A DNA stretch of 17,928 nucleotides from an uncultured Eubacteriales bacterium (GCA_900321915.1 ONXW01000197.1:1-17928); one strand, 5' to 3'. Shown: positions 1-6,773, numbered from the stretch's first letter. The notes: a model not told the origin generated them from the letters alone. A program made the numbers and translations.

Positions 1-236
1 CAGGAATCGTTTATGGATCCGTCGCCCAGGTTTCCCGGACAGACGATACAGACGCGAACCCGGGCATATGTCTCCTCTTCCGCTTCCGCCCCGTCCTCAG
101 CCGCCGCTGCTGTTTCCGCAGCGGTCTCTTCCGGCGCTCCCGCGGTCTCAGGCGCCGGGGAACCGGAGCATGCCGCCAGGCCCAGGCACAGGACTGACGC
201 CAGGGCCGCCTTCCTCAGCTCAGATCTCAAAATCAA
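1..236 (-). CDS. PnrA/BMP-family substrate-binding lipoprotein, N-terminal part (runs off left edge)
   Basis: Likely the surface lipoprotein that captures nucleosides for an ABC importer, as is typical of the basic membrane protein (BMP/PnrA) family. Seen: a basic start (ILRSELRKAA), a hydrophobic stretch and a lipobox LAAC with the acylated cysteine near residue 20. A Glu/Ala-rich linker follows, then the first strand and loop, CIVCPGNLGDGSINDS, which resembles the family motif 'GglgDkSFNds'. Only 78 codons are in the window, so the family call rests on that short motif and the lipoprotein signal. I chose a TTG start at 236 because AGGAG lies 5 nt upstream, inside the preceding gene. The TTG at 230 is an alternative. 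The start overlaps the end of the Dabb gene by 17 nt in another frame, suggesting translational coupling. Confidence 0.7.
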   Translation of the reverse strand, partial: MILRSELRKAALASVLCLGLAACSGSPAPETAGAPEETAAETAAAAEDGAEAEEETYARVRVCIVCPGNLGDGSINDS

Positions 237-522
237 GGCAGCTCCTGGTGCGGGTGAACGGCCGTACCTTTGTGTCGGCAACCTTTACATGTTCCGGATG
301 ATTTCTATAGTTCTTCAGCGCCTCGAAATCGGAAAATGTGGATTCCAGCATGATATCCGCCGTGGAGGTGGGCAGCATCTCCGTCTGGACATGCGTTTCC
401 AGAAGTCCCGGAATCTTGCCTGTCAGGCCTTCAAGCCCTTCCTTTACTCCCTGCCGTATCTCCTTCTTCTGCTCCTCTGTAAATTCCTCTTTCAGCTGCC
501 AGAGAATTACATGTTTTACCAT
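220..522 (-). CDS. Dabb (stress-responsive alpha/beta barrel) domain protein
   Basis: A 100-residue single-domain protein of the Dabb family: small dimeric ferredoxin-like alpha/beta barrels seen in stress proteins and some polyketide cyclases. The biochemical role of bacterial stand-alone members is mostly unknown. Seen: the typical opening VKHVILWQLKEEFTEEQ, the middle 'PGLLETHVQTEM', and the closing 'YRNHPEHVKVADTKVRPF', which match the family layout over the full usual length. The start is set at the second ATG (522). GGAGG is 7 nt upstream of it, whereas it directly abuts the first ATG (528). A promoter sits about 60 bp upstream. The gene overlaps the downstream lipoprotein start, so the two form a short operon. 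Confidence 0.85.
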   Translation of the reverse strand: MVKHVILWQLKEEFTEEQKKEIRQGVKEGLEGLTGKIPGLLETHVQTEMLPTSTADIMLESTFSDFEALKNYRNHPEHVKVADTKVRPFTRTRSCLDFEI

Positions 523-580
523 TTTCATCCCTCCGTTTTCCGGGACAGTCTCCCAGTTTTCTTTATTTATTAACAGCCCT

Positions 581-610
581 ATTATACAATATTCCTCCCG
601 GGTTCGTCAT
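581..610 (-). promoter_or_regulatory. Sigma-A-type promoter for the Dabb-lipoprotein pair
   Basis: On the minus strand there is a perfect -10 TATAAT (586-581) with an imperfect -35 ATGACG (610-605) 18 nt upstream. It lies between the terminator of the preceding gene and the Dabb start codon, with about 50 nt of leader. Confidence 0.55.
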
Positions 611-622
611 CCTTCTGAGCGC

Positions 623-655
623 AAAAAACCGGCATCCCGCAGAGGGGATGCCGGT
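623..655 (-). terminator. Intrinsic terminator of the cell-wall-binding repeat protein
   Basis: A perfect 11-bp stem, ACCGGCATCCC (628-638) with GGGATGCCGGT (645-655), and a 6-nt loop. Read on the minus strand it is followed directly by a T6 tract (628-623). It begins 15 bp after the stop codon of the 671-1867 gene. Confidence 0.9.
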
Positions 656-670
656 AAAAATGTTCTGCAG

Positions 671-1867
671 TTACTGTCTTGTACCTACGCCGGTCACCGG
701 GTCGAAGTAATACTTCACGCCGTCGACAGTCTGGTTTCCGGTTACCATGGCGCCCAGCGGGCCGCCGGTAACAGTGCTGAAGTAATAGAGGTTGCCGTTG
801 ATGGTGAAGAGTCCGGTTACCATGGAGCCCTTCGGGCCGCCCGCGTTCGGATTCATGTAATACCATCTGTTGTCGGAATCATGCAGCCATCCGGTGTGCA
901 TGTATCCGGTGTTGTCCATGTAATACCACTTTCCGTCGGTATCCTTCAGCCAGCTGCCCTTGAGGACAGAGCCGTTATAGATGTAATACCAGCCGTTGCT
1001 GTCTGACTTCCATCCGTAGGAACCGGTGCTGGCAGAGGAAGAACCTCCGTTGTTGGTGGAAGGACCGTTGTTGTTGTAGCTGGTGTTGTTCCCGGTGTTG
1101 TTGGAACCGTCGGGAGTGGTTACATTCGTTACGGAGATTGTTCCGGAACCGTTGGACTTGTTATAGTCATCGATATACTTCTCGTCGGACTCATCGGACC
1201 ACTCGCTGTTGTCGCTCTTTGTGCCCGCGATAGCCTTGACCTTGAATGTATAGTCACCCTTGCGGTTCATGACTTCCCAGAAATTGAAGTTGCAGTTCAC
1301 GGTGGTTACCGTAGCTGCGGAGGACCCGTTCCTGTAAAGCTTTACGGAATAGCTGGTCGCGTAATCCACAGGCTCCCAGGTGGCAGTGTAATTGTCCTGC
1401 CATTCAAGCTCGTCGGGGGTATCCAGCTCGCCGCCCACCTTCTTCAGCTTGATGGTGATTTTTGCCTTGTAGCTGCCGGTCTTGCTGATGGAGATGGAGG
1501 AATACTTTCCGTCCTTCTTGTCAACCTTCACCTTCAGTCCGGATGCGAAAATATATGCGTCGGAATCCGGGATTTCCAGAGTGATCTTGATTTCCGGGGT
1601 ATCTCCGTAATTCCACTCGGAATCCATGTTTGTGTATTCCGCCTCATCGATCTCAACACCTTCGGTAAGAATGGTAATGATATCGGATGCATCATCCGGA
1701 ACGTCATCTCCGGTGGTCATCTCCGGAATGGACAGCTCAACATGTACTGTCTTAATCTTTTCCTTCTCCGACTTGTTCGTCGCCGCGAAAGCGGTCATGC
1801 TGGTTGTGCAGAGAGCTGCTATAGTGAATAATGACAGAGCCGCTGCCTTGATTCGATTCATCTTCAT
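671..1867 (-). CDS. Secreted protein with C-terminal choline-binding-type cell-wall repeats
   Basis: Predicted exported surface protein of 398 residues. Seen: a signal peptide (KMNRIKAAALSLFTIAALC..., probable cleavage after TAFA near residue 28). A beta-rich N-terminal region follows, then a fibronectin-III-like stretch (DNYTATWEPVDYATSYSVKLYRNG). Next is an Asn/Ser/Gly/Thr-rich linker, and from about residue 285 to the end at least five aromatic repeats of the CW_binding/choline-binding type (GWYYIYNG, KWYYMDNTGYMHTGW, RWYYMNPNAGG, LYYF, KYYFDP). The repeats imply non-covalent attachment to wall polymer; whether choline is the ligand cannot be told. No enzymatic domain is recognisable. The ATG at 1867 is chosen because GGAGG lies 8 nt upstream; an in-frame ATG at 1882 lacks such a site. 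It is a single-gene unit with its own promoter and terminator. Confidence 0.88.
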   Translation of the reverse strand: MKMNRIKAAALSLFTIAALCTTSMTAFAATNKSEKEKIKTVHVELSIPEMTTGDDVPDDASDIITILTEGVEIDEAEYTNMDSEWNYGDTPEIKITLEIPDSDAYIFASGLKVKVDKKDGKYSSISISKTGSYKAKITIKLKKVGGELDTPDELEWQDNYTATWEPVDYATSYSVKLYRNGSSAATVTTVNCNFNFWEVMNRKGDYTFKVKAIAGTKSDNSEWSDESDEKYIDDYNKSNGSGTISVTNVTTPDGSNNTGNNTSYNNNGPSTNNGGSSSASTGSYGWKSDSNGWYYIYNGSVLKGSWLKDTDGKWYYMDNTGYMHTGWLHDSDNRWYYMNPNAGGPKGSMVTGLFTINGNLYYFSTVTGGPLGAMVTGNQTVDGVKYYFDPVTGVGTRQ

Positions 1868-1912
1868 AATACCTACCTCCAAGGTTGTGATTCGCTTGTT
1901 TTCACATGCATA

Positions 1913-1942
1913 ATCATAACTCTTTTCGGCAGAAAGTGTCTG
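1913..1942 (-). promoter_or_regulatory. Probable promoter of the cell-wall-binding repeat protein
   Basis: -10 TATGAT (1918-1913) and -35 CAGACA (1942-1937) with an 18-nt spacer on the minus strand, about 45 bp before the start codon. Both hexamers are imperfect. No other candidate stands out in the 130-bp gap. Confidence 0.4.
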
Positions 1943-1997
1943 TGTTTTCTCTGAAAATCTTCTTACAAAAAGTACACATTTATTTCTTTTTTTACCG

Positions 1998-2279
1998 TCA
2001 GGCAGGCGATCCGAGCGCGATAAATATGCCGATCACGATAAACAGGGTCACGGCCGCCCCGGCCGCGAGCCCGATTGTCGCCAGCCCTTTTTTCGGCGTT
2101 TTCCTGCCGAGTATTCCCGCCACTATCGCGCCGATACCCAGAAGGAGAGACGCAAGCGGTACTTTGAAGAGAAGAATGACCGAAAGTGCCGCGTAAACGC
2201 AGGACAAAACAGCAGAAATCCCTGTTCCCTGGTCATTCTGAGATTTTCTTGATGTCATTTTTTCTTTATCTTTTTCCAT
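1998..2279 (-). CDS. Small membrane protein (DUF4190-like)
   Basis: A 93-residue protein with a charged N-terminus (EKDKEKMTSRKSQNDQ) and two hydrophobic helices, about residues 22-60 (broken by a short VPLAS turn) and 66-90. The glycine-rich GIGAIVAGILGRKTPKKG between them is typical of small Firmicutes membrane proteins of the DUF4190 kind, whose function is unknown. The ATG at 2279 follows a GAGGGTGG site only 3 nt away. The internal ATG (MTSRKS) is an alternative. No terminator with a T tract is visible downstream, so transcription may run on toward the cell-wall repeat gene. Confidence 0.75.
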   Translation of the reverse strand: MEKDKEKMTSRKSQNDQGTGISAVLSCVYAALSVILLFKVPLASLLLGIGAIVAGILGRKTPKKGLATIGLAAGAAVTLFIVIGIFIALGSPA

Positions 2280-2328
2280 TTTCCACCCTCAGCCTTTCCC
2301 GGCATGCCGCCGGCAGAATCCGCCTGCG

Positions 2329-2337
2329 ATTATCATA
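2329..2337 (-). promoter_or_regulatory. Possible -10 element before the small membrane protein gene
   Basis: TATGATAAT on the minus strand, about 50 bp upstream of the start codon at 2279. I see no convincing -35 at 16-18 nt. It would give a short leader, as opposed to the roughly 280-nt leader from the promoter at 2568-2596. Confidence 0.25.
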
Positions 2338-2403
2338 CGACATTTTCGGAAAAGTTGCATCTTTTTTCTGCATCCCGCAGCTCATCCGCGAAAATTTCCC
2401 CTG

Positions 2404-2441
2404 AAAAACGCGAGAGGCTGCCGCGCCTGCGCGCGTCAGCC
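2404..2441 (-). other. GC-rich hairpin in the 359-bp gap, possible terminator or attenuator
   Basis: GGCTGCCGCGC (2416-2426) can pair with GCGCGTCAGCC (2431-2441) with one mismatch and a 4-nt loop. On the minus strand a T5 tract (2408-2404) lies 7 nt beyond the stem. An alternative fold pairs CGCG and AGGC with GCCT and CGCG and ends directly at the T tract. The two folds exclude each other, which is the arrangement of an attenuator, but this is only inference. The rest of the gene-free stretch 2280-2638 holds the promoter at 2568-2596 and an inverted repeat at 2604-2631; I see no convincing gene in it. Confidence 0.35.
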
Positions 2442-2547
2442 CCTGCCGGGACGCCCATCCTTCCTGTCTGCCGGACCGTCCCGCTGTGTCAGTGATTATG
2501 TTCTGCATCGTCGTTCCGATGATACATCCTTGAAATAATTGTTTGAT

Positions 2548-2596
2548 TTGAATATTCATTCAACGCTATTCTATACCATTCCTTCCGCAAAATCAA
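2548..2596 (-). promoter_or_regulatory. Promoter with por-like operator, downstream of lysR
   Basis: On the minus strand: -35 TTGATT (2596-2591), 17-nt spacer, -10 TAGAAT (2573-2568). It is followed at the expected transcription start by AGCGTTGAA (2567-2559) and a second half-site ATTCAA (2553-2548). The same AGCGTTGAA...ATTCAA arrangement follows the por promoter at 6769-6751. It would drive a leader of about 280 nt before the small membrane protein gene, or a short RNA ending at the hairpin near 2404. Confidence 0.5.
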
Positions 2597-2603
2597 CCGG
2601 ATT

Positions 2604-2631
2604 TATCACACGTTTTTTCACAGCTGTGATA
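2604..2631. repeat. Inverted repeat TATCACA-N14-TGTGATA
   Basis: Perfect 7-bp arms (2604-2610 and 2625-2631), with a second overlapping 12-bp palindrome TCACAGCTGTGA (2618-2629). It starts 7 bp beyond the lysR stop, has no T tract on the minus strand, and is centred roughly 55 bp upstream of the start site predicted for the promoter at 2568-2596. It could therefore be an activator site rather than a terminator. Confidence 0.4.
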
Positions 2632-2638
2632 TTTGATT

Positions 2639-3514
2639 TTACAGATTGCGGTACCTGTCTATGATATGACGGTACAGCGTCCGGACCGCCGGCGCCATGA
2701 ACTGCGGATTCAGGACGGCAAGCCCTATCACGCGGAATGCTTCCGGCTCGATGCGGTAACGCACCACATCATAGGGGATATCATTCATTACCAGCTCCGG
2801 CATCAGGCAGATGCCGAACCCGTTGGCCACCATGACCACGGTGGAAAGGTCGTCTACCACGTGGTAATTGGTCTGGATGTCCAGGTGATTGGCCTTCATG
2901 TAATTGGAAACATCCGCGTCCGTTGATTTTCTCTGCACCACGAACTGCATTTTTGCCATCTCCCGGGCCGTAATGCAGTCGCTCTCCCGCTCCTGCGCAA
3001 ATTCCCTGGGGACAATGCAGAGGAGGGGATCCCTGTAAAAGGGCTCAATCTTCAGGTCCCCCGCGCTGCTCGTGGAAAGGAATCCGAAATCAACGATCCC
3101 GTTCTTTATCCAGTATCTCACATCATCATATGTGCCCTGGAACACTTCTATCCGGATCTCCGGATACAGTTCCCGGAAAGACTTGATAACCTCCGGCATC
3201 CAGTTCGTGCACACGCTGGAGAAACACCCGACCTTGACCACGCCCCTTCTCAGGCCGTTGAATTCCGCGACGACCTGCTGCAGGCTCTCATCGCTGTTCA
3301 GCACGGCGTTGACATAGGGCAGGAGGTGCTGCCCGTAGCTGGTCAGGGATACGCCGGCTTTTCCCCTGGTCAGGACACTGAAGCCCAGCTCCTTCTCCAG
3401 AGTGGAAATGGTATGGCTGATGGCGGAGGGCGTCAGCCCCAGCACATCCGCCGCCTTGTGAAAGTTTCCGGATTCGGCTACCGTCTTGAATACCTGATAG
3501 CTCAGTAATGTCAT
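2639..3514 (-). CDS. LysR-family transcriptional regulator
   Basis: A 291-residue LysR-type regulator of normal family length. Seen: an N-terminal winged helix-turn-helix (about residues 2-60; FKTVAESGNFHKAADVLGLT, then SAISHTISTLEKELG and the wing LTRGKAGVSLTSYG). A linker helix follows, then an effector-binding domain of two alpha/beta lobes from about residue 90 (VKVGCFSSV to the end). The ATG at 3514 has GGGGG 5 nt upstream and lies 21 bp after the porB stop, so lysR is the last gene of the por unit. By position it is the likely regulator of por, acting at the dyads near 6739-6836, with a 2-oxoacid or related metabolite as co-inducer. The ligand and targets are inferred, not visible. Confidence 0.92.
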   Translation of the reverse strand: MTLLSYQVFKTVAESGNFHKAADVLGLTPSAISHTISTLEKELGFSVLTRGKAGVSLTSYGQHLLPYVNAVLNSDESLQQVVAEFNGLRRGVVKVGCFSSVCTNWMPEVIKSFRELYPEIRIEVFQGTYDDVRYWIKNGIVDFGFLSTSSAGDLKIEPFYRDPLLCIVPREFAQERESDCITAREMAKMQFVVQRKSTDADVSNYMKANHLDIQTNYHVVDDLSTVVMVANGFGICLMPELVMNDIPYDVVRYRIEPEAFRVIGLAVLNPQFMAPAVRTLYRHIIDRYRNL

Positions 3515-3535
3515 ATTAACCCCCGGCGCGTATCA

Positions 3536-4477
3536 TCAGCGCGCACACTTGTAAAGCAGTTCCTCCCAGCGCCGGTCCACTTCCTCCTGGAACAGGCCGA
3601 TCAGGTGCTCGTTCTCCGGGCGGAACAGGTGGCGGAAACGCCCCTGCGGCCGCAGGAACTCCTCGATGGGAAGCTTCTTCTTCGGCTCATAGGACAGGGT
3701 CCATGTCCCGTGGTCCACCTCAAACAGCGGCCAGTAGCAGGTTTCCACCGCCAGCCGGCAGATCTCCATGATATCCGCCGTCTCATACCGCCATCCTCTC
3801 GGGCAGGGGGTCATGATGTTCAGGAAAGAAGCGCCCTCTGTGTAGATGGCCGTCTCCGCCTTGCGGTGCAGGTCCCTGAAATTCCCGGTCAGCGTCGTCT
3901 GCGCCACATAGGCCACATTGTGGTCCGCGATGATGGAGGCCAGGTCCTTCCTCGCCTGCGGCTTACCGCTGGACTGTTTGCCCGCCGGCGTCGTGGTGGT
4001 ATCCGCAAACATCGGCGTCGCGGAAGATCTCTGGATTCCCGTATTCATGTACGCCCCGTTGTCGTAGCACACATAGACCATGTCATGGCCCCGCTCCATG
4101 GCGCCGCTCAGGGACTGGAAGCCGATGTCGTAGGTTCCGCCGTCCCCGCCGAAGGTGATAAATTTGAAATGCTCGTTTTCCGGAAGCCTTCCCCTCTTCC
4201 TGAGGGCACGGTATGCCGTCTCGACGCCGGAAAGGGTCGCCCCCGCATTCTCGAAAGCATTGTGGATATAGCTGTCTTCCCACGCGGTGTACGGATACAT
4301 GTAGGAGGATACCTCCAGGCATCCCGTCGCATTGCCGATAACGGCATGATCTTCCTCATGGAGTCCCCGGAGTACCGCGCGCACCGCGATGGTCGCGCCG
4401 CACCCGGCGCACATCCGGTGTCCCGGTGCCAGGCGCTCCGGCCGTCCCAGCATGGTTTTTAATCTGTAATCACCCAT
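3536..4477 (-). CDS. porB: Pyruvate:ferredoxin oxidoreductase, beta subunit (TPP-binding)
   Basis: The thiamine-diphosphate subunit of a four-subunit 2-oxoacid:ferredoxin oxidoreductase, which converts pyruvate and CoA to acetyl-CoA and CO2 and reduces ferredoxin in the cytoplasm. Seen in 313 residues: the proximal 4Fe-4S cluster ligands C23, C26, C53 and C225 (MCAGC, TGCLE, TPCPRGW). Also the TPP/Mg motif GGDGGTYDIGF (110-120) with the downstream DNGAYMNTGIQRS segment (139-151). All key residues are present. It starts 1 nt after the porA stop (TGATATG), with GGAGG in the porA tail, so it is translationally coupled. Substrate choice between pyruvate and branched-chain 2-oxoacids cannot be fixed from this subunit; the alpha subunit favours pyruvate. 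Confidence 0.93.
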   Translation of the reverse strand: MGDYRLKTMLGRPERLAPGHRMCAGCGATIAVRAVLRGLHEEDHAVIGNATGCLEVSSYMYPYTAWEDSYIHNAFENAGATLSGVETAYRALRKRGRLPENEHFKFITFGGDGGTYDIGFQSLSGAMERGHDMVYVCYDNGAYMNTGIQRSSATPMFADTTTTPAGKQSSGKPQARKDLASIIADHNVAYVAQTTLTGNFRDLHRKAETAIYTEGASFLNIMTPCPRGWRYETADIMEICRLAVETCYWPLFEVDHGTWTLSYEPKKKLPIEEFLRPQGRFRHLFRPENEHLIGLFQEEVDRRWEELLYKCAR

Positions 4478-4478
4478 A

Positions 4479-5681
4479 TCAGTTTTCCTCCGCCGTTCTC
4501 AGGCCGATATACCTGTGCTGCCGCACCGCCCTGCCGTCCTCGGTCAGAGCGCGGAGCTCCTCGAAAATCTCCTCCACATGGTCCGTCGTGAAATCCCGGC
4601 CTGCCAGGCCGTAGATATAGTTCACAGCTTCAATCATAACCCTGTTCCGGAACAGTCCCGACGTCACTTCGCTGCCCAGGGGCCCGCTGTTCCCGTTATA
4701 GCTCTCGCAACGGTCCATGACAGCGACCGCCTTGCAGTTCTTCAGGGCTTCCGCTATTTCCTTTTCCGGGAACGGGCGGAATACCCGAAGCTTCAGGACG
4801 CCGACTTTCTTTCCGCGCTCCCGCAGCATGTCCACAGCCGCCTTGGCTGTCCCGGCGGCGGAACCCATAATCAGCATGATGTAGTCCGCATCCTCCGTGC
4901 GGTACTCCTCAAAGAACCCGTAGGAACGCCCGCTGAGCCTGCGGAACCGCTCCGCCTGCTCCAGGATTACCTCCCCCGCGCGCTCCATAGCCATCTCCTG
5001 CGCCTTCTTGGCCTCCATGGCGTAGGCCGATACCGAATACGGGCCTACAGCAACGGGTTTCCCGGGATTCAGCAGGAATTCCTCCGGGCAGTAGGTGCCC
5101 ACAAATTCCTTCACCGCCGCATCCTCCAGCAGGGAAATGTTTTCGACCGCATGGCTTGTGATAAAACCGTCCTGACAGACCATCACCGGCAGGTGGACCC
5201 GCGGGTCTTCCGCAATGGGAAATGCCTGGATGTAGTTGTCATAGGCCTCCTGGTTATTCTCCGCGTAAATCTGGATCCATCCCGTATCCCTGGCGCCCAT
5301 GCCGTCGGAATGGTCGCAGTTGATGTTAATGGGGCCGGACAGGGTCCTGTTGACCAGGGTGAGCACCACCGGAAGGCGGTTGGAAGCCGCCAGCAGGAGC
5401 TCCTCCCACATCAGGGCCAGTCCCGCGGAGGATGTCGCTGTCATCGTGCGTGCTCCTGCCGCTTCCGCGCCGATAGCCGCGGACATGGCGGAGTGTTCGC
5501 TCTCCACGGGGATAAACTCCGTGTCAATCTCCCCGTTGGCCGCATAAGCGGAAACCATCTGGGGAATCTCTGTGGATGGCGTGATGGGGAAGGCCGGCAT
5601 GACATCCGGGTTCACCTGGCGGATCGCGTAGGCAACCGCCTCATTGCCGGACATTCGTTCTCTGATTTCCCTGGAACTCAT
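4479..5681 (-). CDS. porA: Pyruvate:ferredoxin oxidoreductase, alpha subunit
   Basis: The alpha subunit (400 residues) carries the pyrimidine-binding and CoA-related domains of the enzyme. Seen: MSGNEAVAYAIRQVNPDV and AFPITPSTEIPQ at the N-terminus, the conserved IPVESEHSAMSAAIGA with the catalytic-site glutamate, and TATSSAGLALMWEELLLAAS. The run through LSGPININCDHSD and DTGWIQIYAENNQEAYD is very like archaeal and Thermotoga pyruvate enzymes. The C-terminal domain has LKLRVFRPFPEKEIAEAL. The start is the ATG at 5681, which overlaps the porD stop (ATGA) and has GGAGGG about 9 nt upstream. A longer in-frame extension to 5744 exists but lies inside porD and lacks such a site. Confidence 0.93.
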   Translation of the reverse strand: MSSREIRERMSGNEAVAYAIRQVNPDVMPAFPITPSTEIPQMVSAYAANGEIDTEFIPVESEHSAMSAAIGAEAAGARTMTATSSAGLALMWEELLLAASNRLPVVLTLVNRTLSGPININCDHSDGMGARDTGWIQIYAENNQEAYDNYIQAFPIAEDPRVHLPVMVCQDGFITSHAVENISLLEDAAVKEFVGTYCPEEFLLNPGKPVAVGPYSVSAYAMEAKKAQEMAMERAGEVILEQAERFRRLSGRSYGFFEEYRTEDADYIMLIMGSAAGTAKAAVDMLRERGKKVGVLKLRVFRPFPEKEIAEALKNCKAVAVMDRCESYNGNSGPLGSEVTSGLFRNRVMIEAVNYIYGLAGRDFTTDHVEEIFEELRALTEDGRAVRQHRYIGLRTAEEN

Positions 5682-5986
5682 GGCTCTATTCCCTCCTTCA
5701 TCTCGATCGCCCCGAAGGGACATACCTTCGCGCAGATACCGCATCCCTTGCAGTGATCGTAATCAAAACCCTGGCGCTTCCCGTTCTCCAGCGGTATGCT
5801 GGAATCCGGGCAGACCGGCACGCAGAGCAGGCACTGCCTGCACTTATCGGTGTGATGGATTGGTGTGCTGGTCCTCCACTCCCCGGTGTTGAATTCTTTT
5901 GACGTCGCGGCCGCAAACATCATCAGCCCCTCGGTAAGGTCCTCGTAGGACGTCTGTTCATTAATCCTGCTGACATCCGTGCGCAT
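5678..5986 (-). CDS. porD: Pyruvate:ferredoxin oxidoreductase, delta (two 4Fe-4S ferredoxin-like) subunit
   Basis: A 102-residue electron-transfer subunit that carries electrons from the TPP site to external ferredoxin. Seen: two complete CxxCxxCxxxCP cluster motifs, C49/C52/C55/C59 and C79/C82/C85/C89. The N-terminal extension (MFAAATSKEFNTGEWRTSTP) is typical of PorD and binds against the alpha subunit. The ATG at 5986 has AGGAGGG about 9 nt upstream; the longer in-frame extension would read through the hairpin at 6019-6047 and is not credible. It lies 104 bp after porC, an unusually wide gap within this otherwise tightly packed operon, and that gap holds the terminator-like hairpin. Confidence 0.93.
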   Translation of the reverse strand: MRTDVSRINEQTSYEDLTEGLMMFAAATSKEFNTGEWRTSTPIHHTDKCRQCLLCVPVCPDSSIPLENGKRQGFDYDHCKGCGICAKVCPFGAIEMKEGIEP

Positions 5987-6013
5987 ATATACAGTCCCTC
6001 CTGCCTGATACAT

Positions 6014-6047
6014 AAAAAGCCGCGGAAAGCGCAAAGCTTCCCGCGGC
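6014..6047 (-). terminator. Intrinsic-terminator-like hairpin between porC and porD
   Basis: GCCGCGGAAAGC (6019-6030) faces GCTTCCCGCGGC (6036-6047). In the minus-strand RNA this forms a 12-bp stem, with one G-U pair and a 5-nt loop, followed immediately by U5 (6018-6014). It sits inside the operon, 27 nt upstream of the porD start codon, so it may partially terminate or attenuate, or stabilise the porC end after processing. Confidence 0.75.
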
Positions 6048-6090
6048 AGCTCTGTTTTTCCTGTTCTTCTCTCTTTGGTTTCTCTGTGGG

Positions 6091-6708
6091 TTACGCGATC
6101 CGGGCTTCCCTGGCTGCATTCTGCGGGCATCTTGCAGCTTCCGCAGCATCCCAGGCCATCTCCAGGGCTTTCATGTTCCCCTCGATCACTTCCGGCTTCC
6201 TTGCGAACTTGTGCTCAAAGGAAGCGCGCATATCCTGAACGAAGGAGTCCCGGTCCATGATGCCGCAGGCGGCGACCACCGCTGCCAGCATCGGCGTGTT
6301 CGGGAAGTTCTTTCCCAGCGTCTGCTCTGAAATGGCGCGGGCGTCAATGGTGATGACTTCTCCCCGGTAGCCTCTCAGCAGGGGAAGCACCTCTTCCCTG
6401 CTTTTCGGCGTATTGATGATGATGGCGCCCTCTTCCTTCAGCCCGTCTGTAACGTGCACGGAATGGAGAAGGGTTTCATCCACCACGGCCACATAATCCG
6501 GCCGGTATATGTTGGAGTGAACCGTAATCTTTCCGGAGCTTATCCTGTTAAAAGCCGTGATGGGGGCTCCCATCCGTTCCGGGCCGTACTCCGGGAATCC
6601 CTGTACATTCTTTCCGGTCTTGAATGCTACATCCGCCAGCAGAAGTGCTGCTGTCTTCGCTCCCTGGCCTCCGCGGCCGTGCCAGCGGATCTCTGTTGTA
6701 CTGTTCAT
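6091..6708 (-). CDS. porC: Pyruvate:ferredoxin oxidoreductase, gamma subunit
   Basis: The gamma subunit (205 residues), the domain that positions CoA and the alpha subunit in the complex. Seen: IRWHGRGGQGAKTAALLLAD at the N-terminus, with the GRGGQG loop that marks this family. Then FPEYGPERMGAPITAFNRIS, SNIYRPDYVAVVDETLL and ARAISEQTLGKNFPNTPMLAAV. The C-terminal helix region is normal. It is the first gene of porC-porD-porA-porB-lysR, about 60 nt downstream of the predicted transcription start. The ATG at 6708 has AAGGAG 9 nt upstream. The order gamma-delta-alpha-beta is the common one for four-subunit pyruvate enzymes. Confidence 0.93.
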   Translation of the reverse strand: MNSTTEIRWHGRGGQGAKTAALLLADVAFKTGKNVQGFPEYGPERMGAPITAFNRISSGKITVHSNIYRPDYVAVVDETLLHSVHVTDGLKEEGAIIINTPKSREEVLPLLRGYRGEVITIDARAISEQTLGKNFPNTPMLAAVVAACGIMDRDSFVQDMRASFEHKFARKPEVIEGNMKALEMAWDAAEAARCPQNAAREARIA

Positions 6709-6738
6709 AATGATTCACTCCTTAAGTGTCCGTATTGT

Positions 6739-6765
6739 TTCAATTCAGTATTGAATTTTGTTCAA
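6739..6765. promoter_or_regulatory. Downstream operator-like dyad of por, with an extra half-site
   Basis: TTCAATTCAGTATTGAA (6739-6755) is a perfect TTCAAT-N5-ATTGAA inverted repeat centred near +20 of the predicted por transcript. A third half-site TTCAA (6761-6765) lies 5 bp closer to the promoter, so the half-sites form a regular array. Confidence 0.6.
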
Positions 6766-6773
6766 CGCTGTTT

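Noticed and set aside
13..573. A 186-codon plus-strand frame at the left edge
   Set aside because: It covers the lipoprotein and Dabb genes in antisense and the intergenic promoter; its N-terminal half is low-complexity Ala/Ser/Pro from the reversed Glu/Ala linker.
2266..2559. A 97-codon minus-strand frame filling the 359-bp gap (starts MNIQIKQLFQG)
   Set aside because: No ribosome binding site; the start codon would be about 2 nt from the predicted transcription start; the sequence is Arg/Gly-rich and unlike a folded protein. A leaderless peptide cannot be fully excluded.
2618..2629. TCACAGCTGTGA as a terminator for lysR
   Set aside because: In the minus direction it is followed by A6, not T; the sequence looks more like a protein-binding palindrome.
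4515..5756. A 413-codon open frame on the plus strand opposite porA
   Set aside because: It shadows porA; no ribosome binding site or domain.
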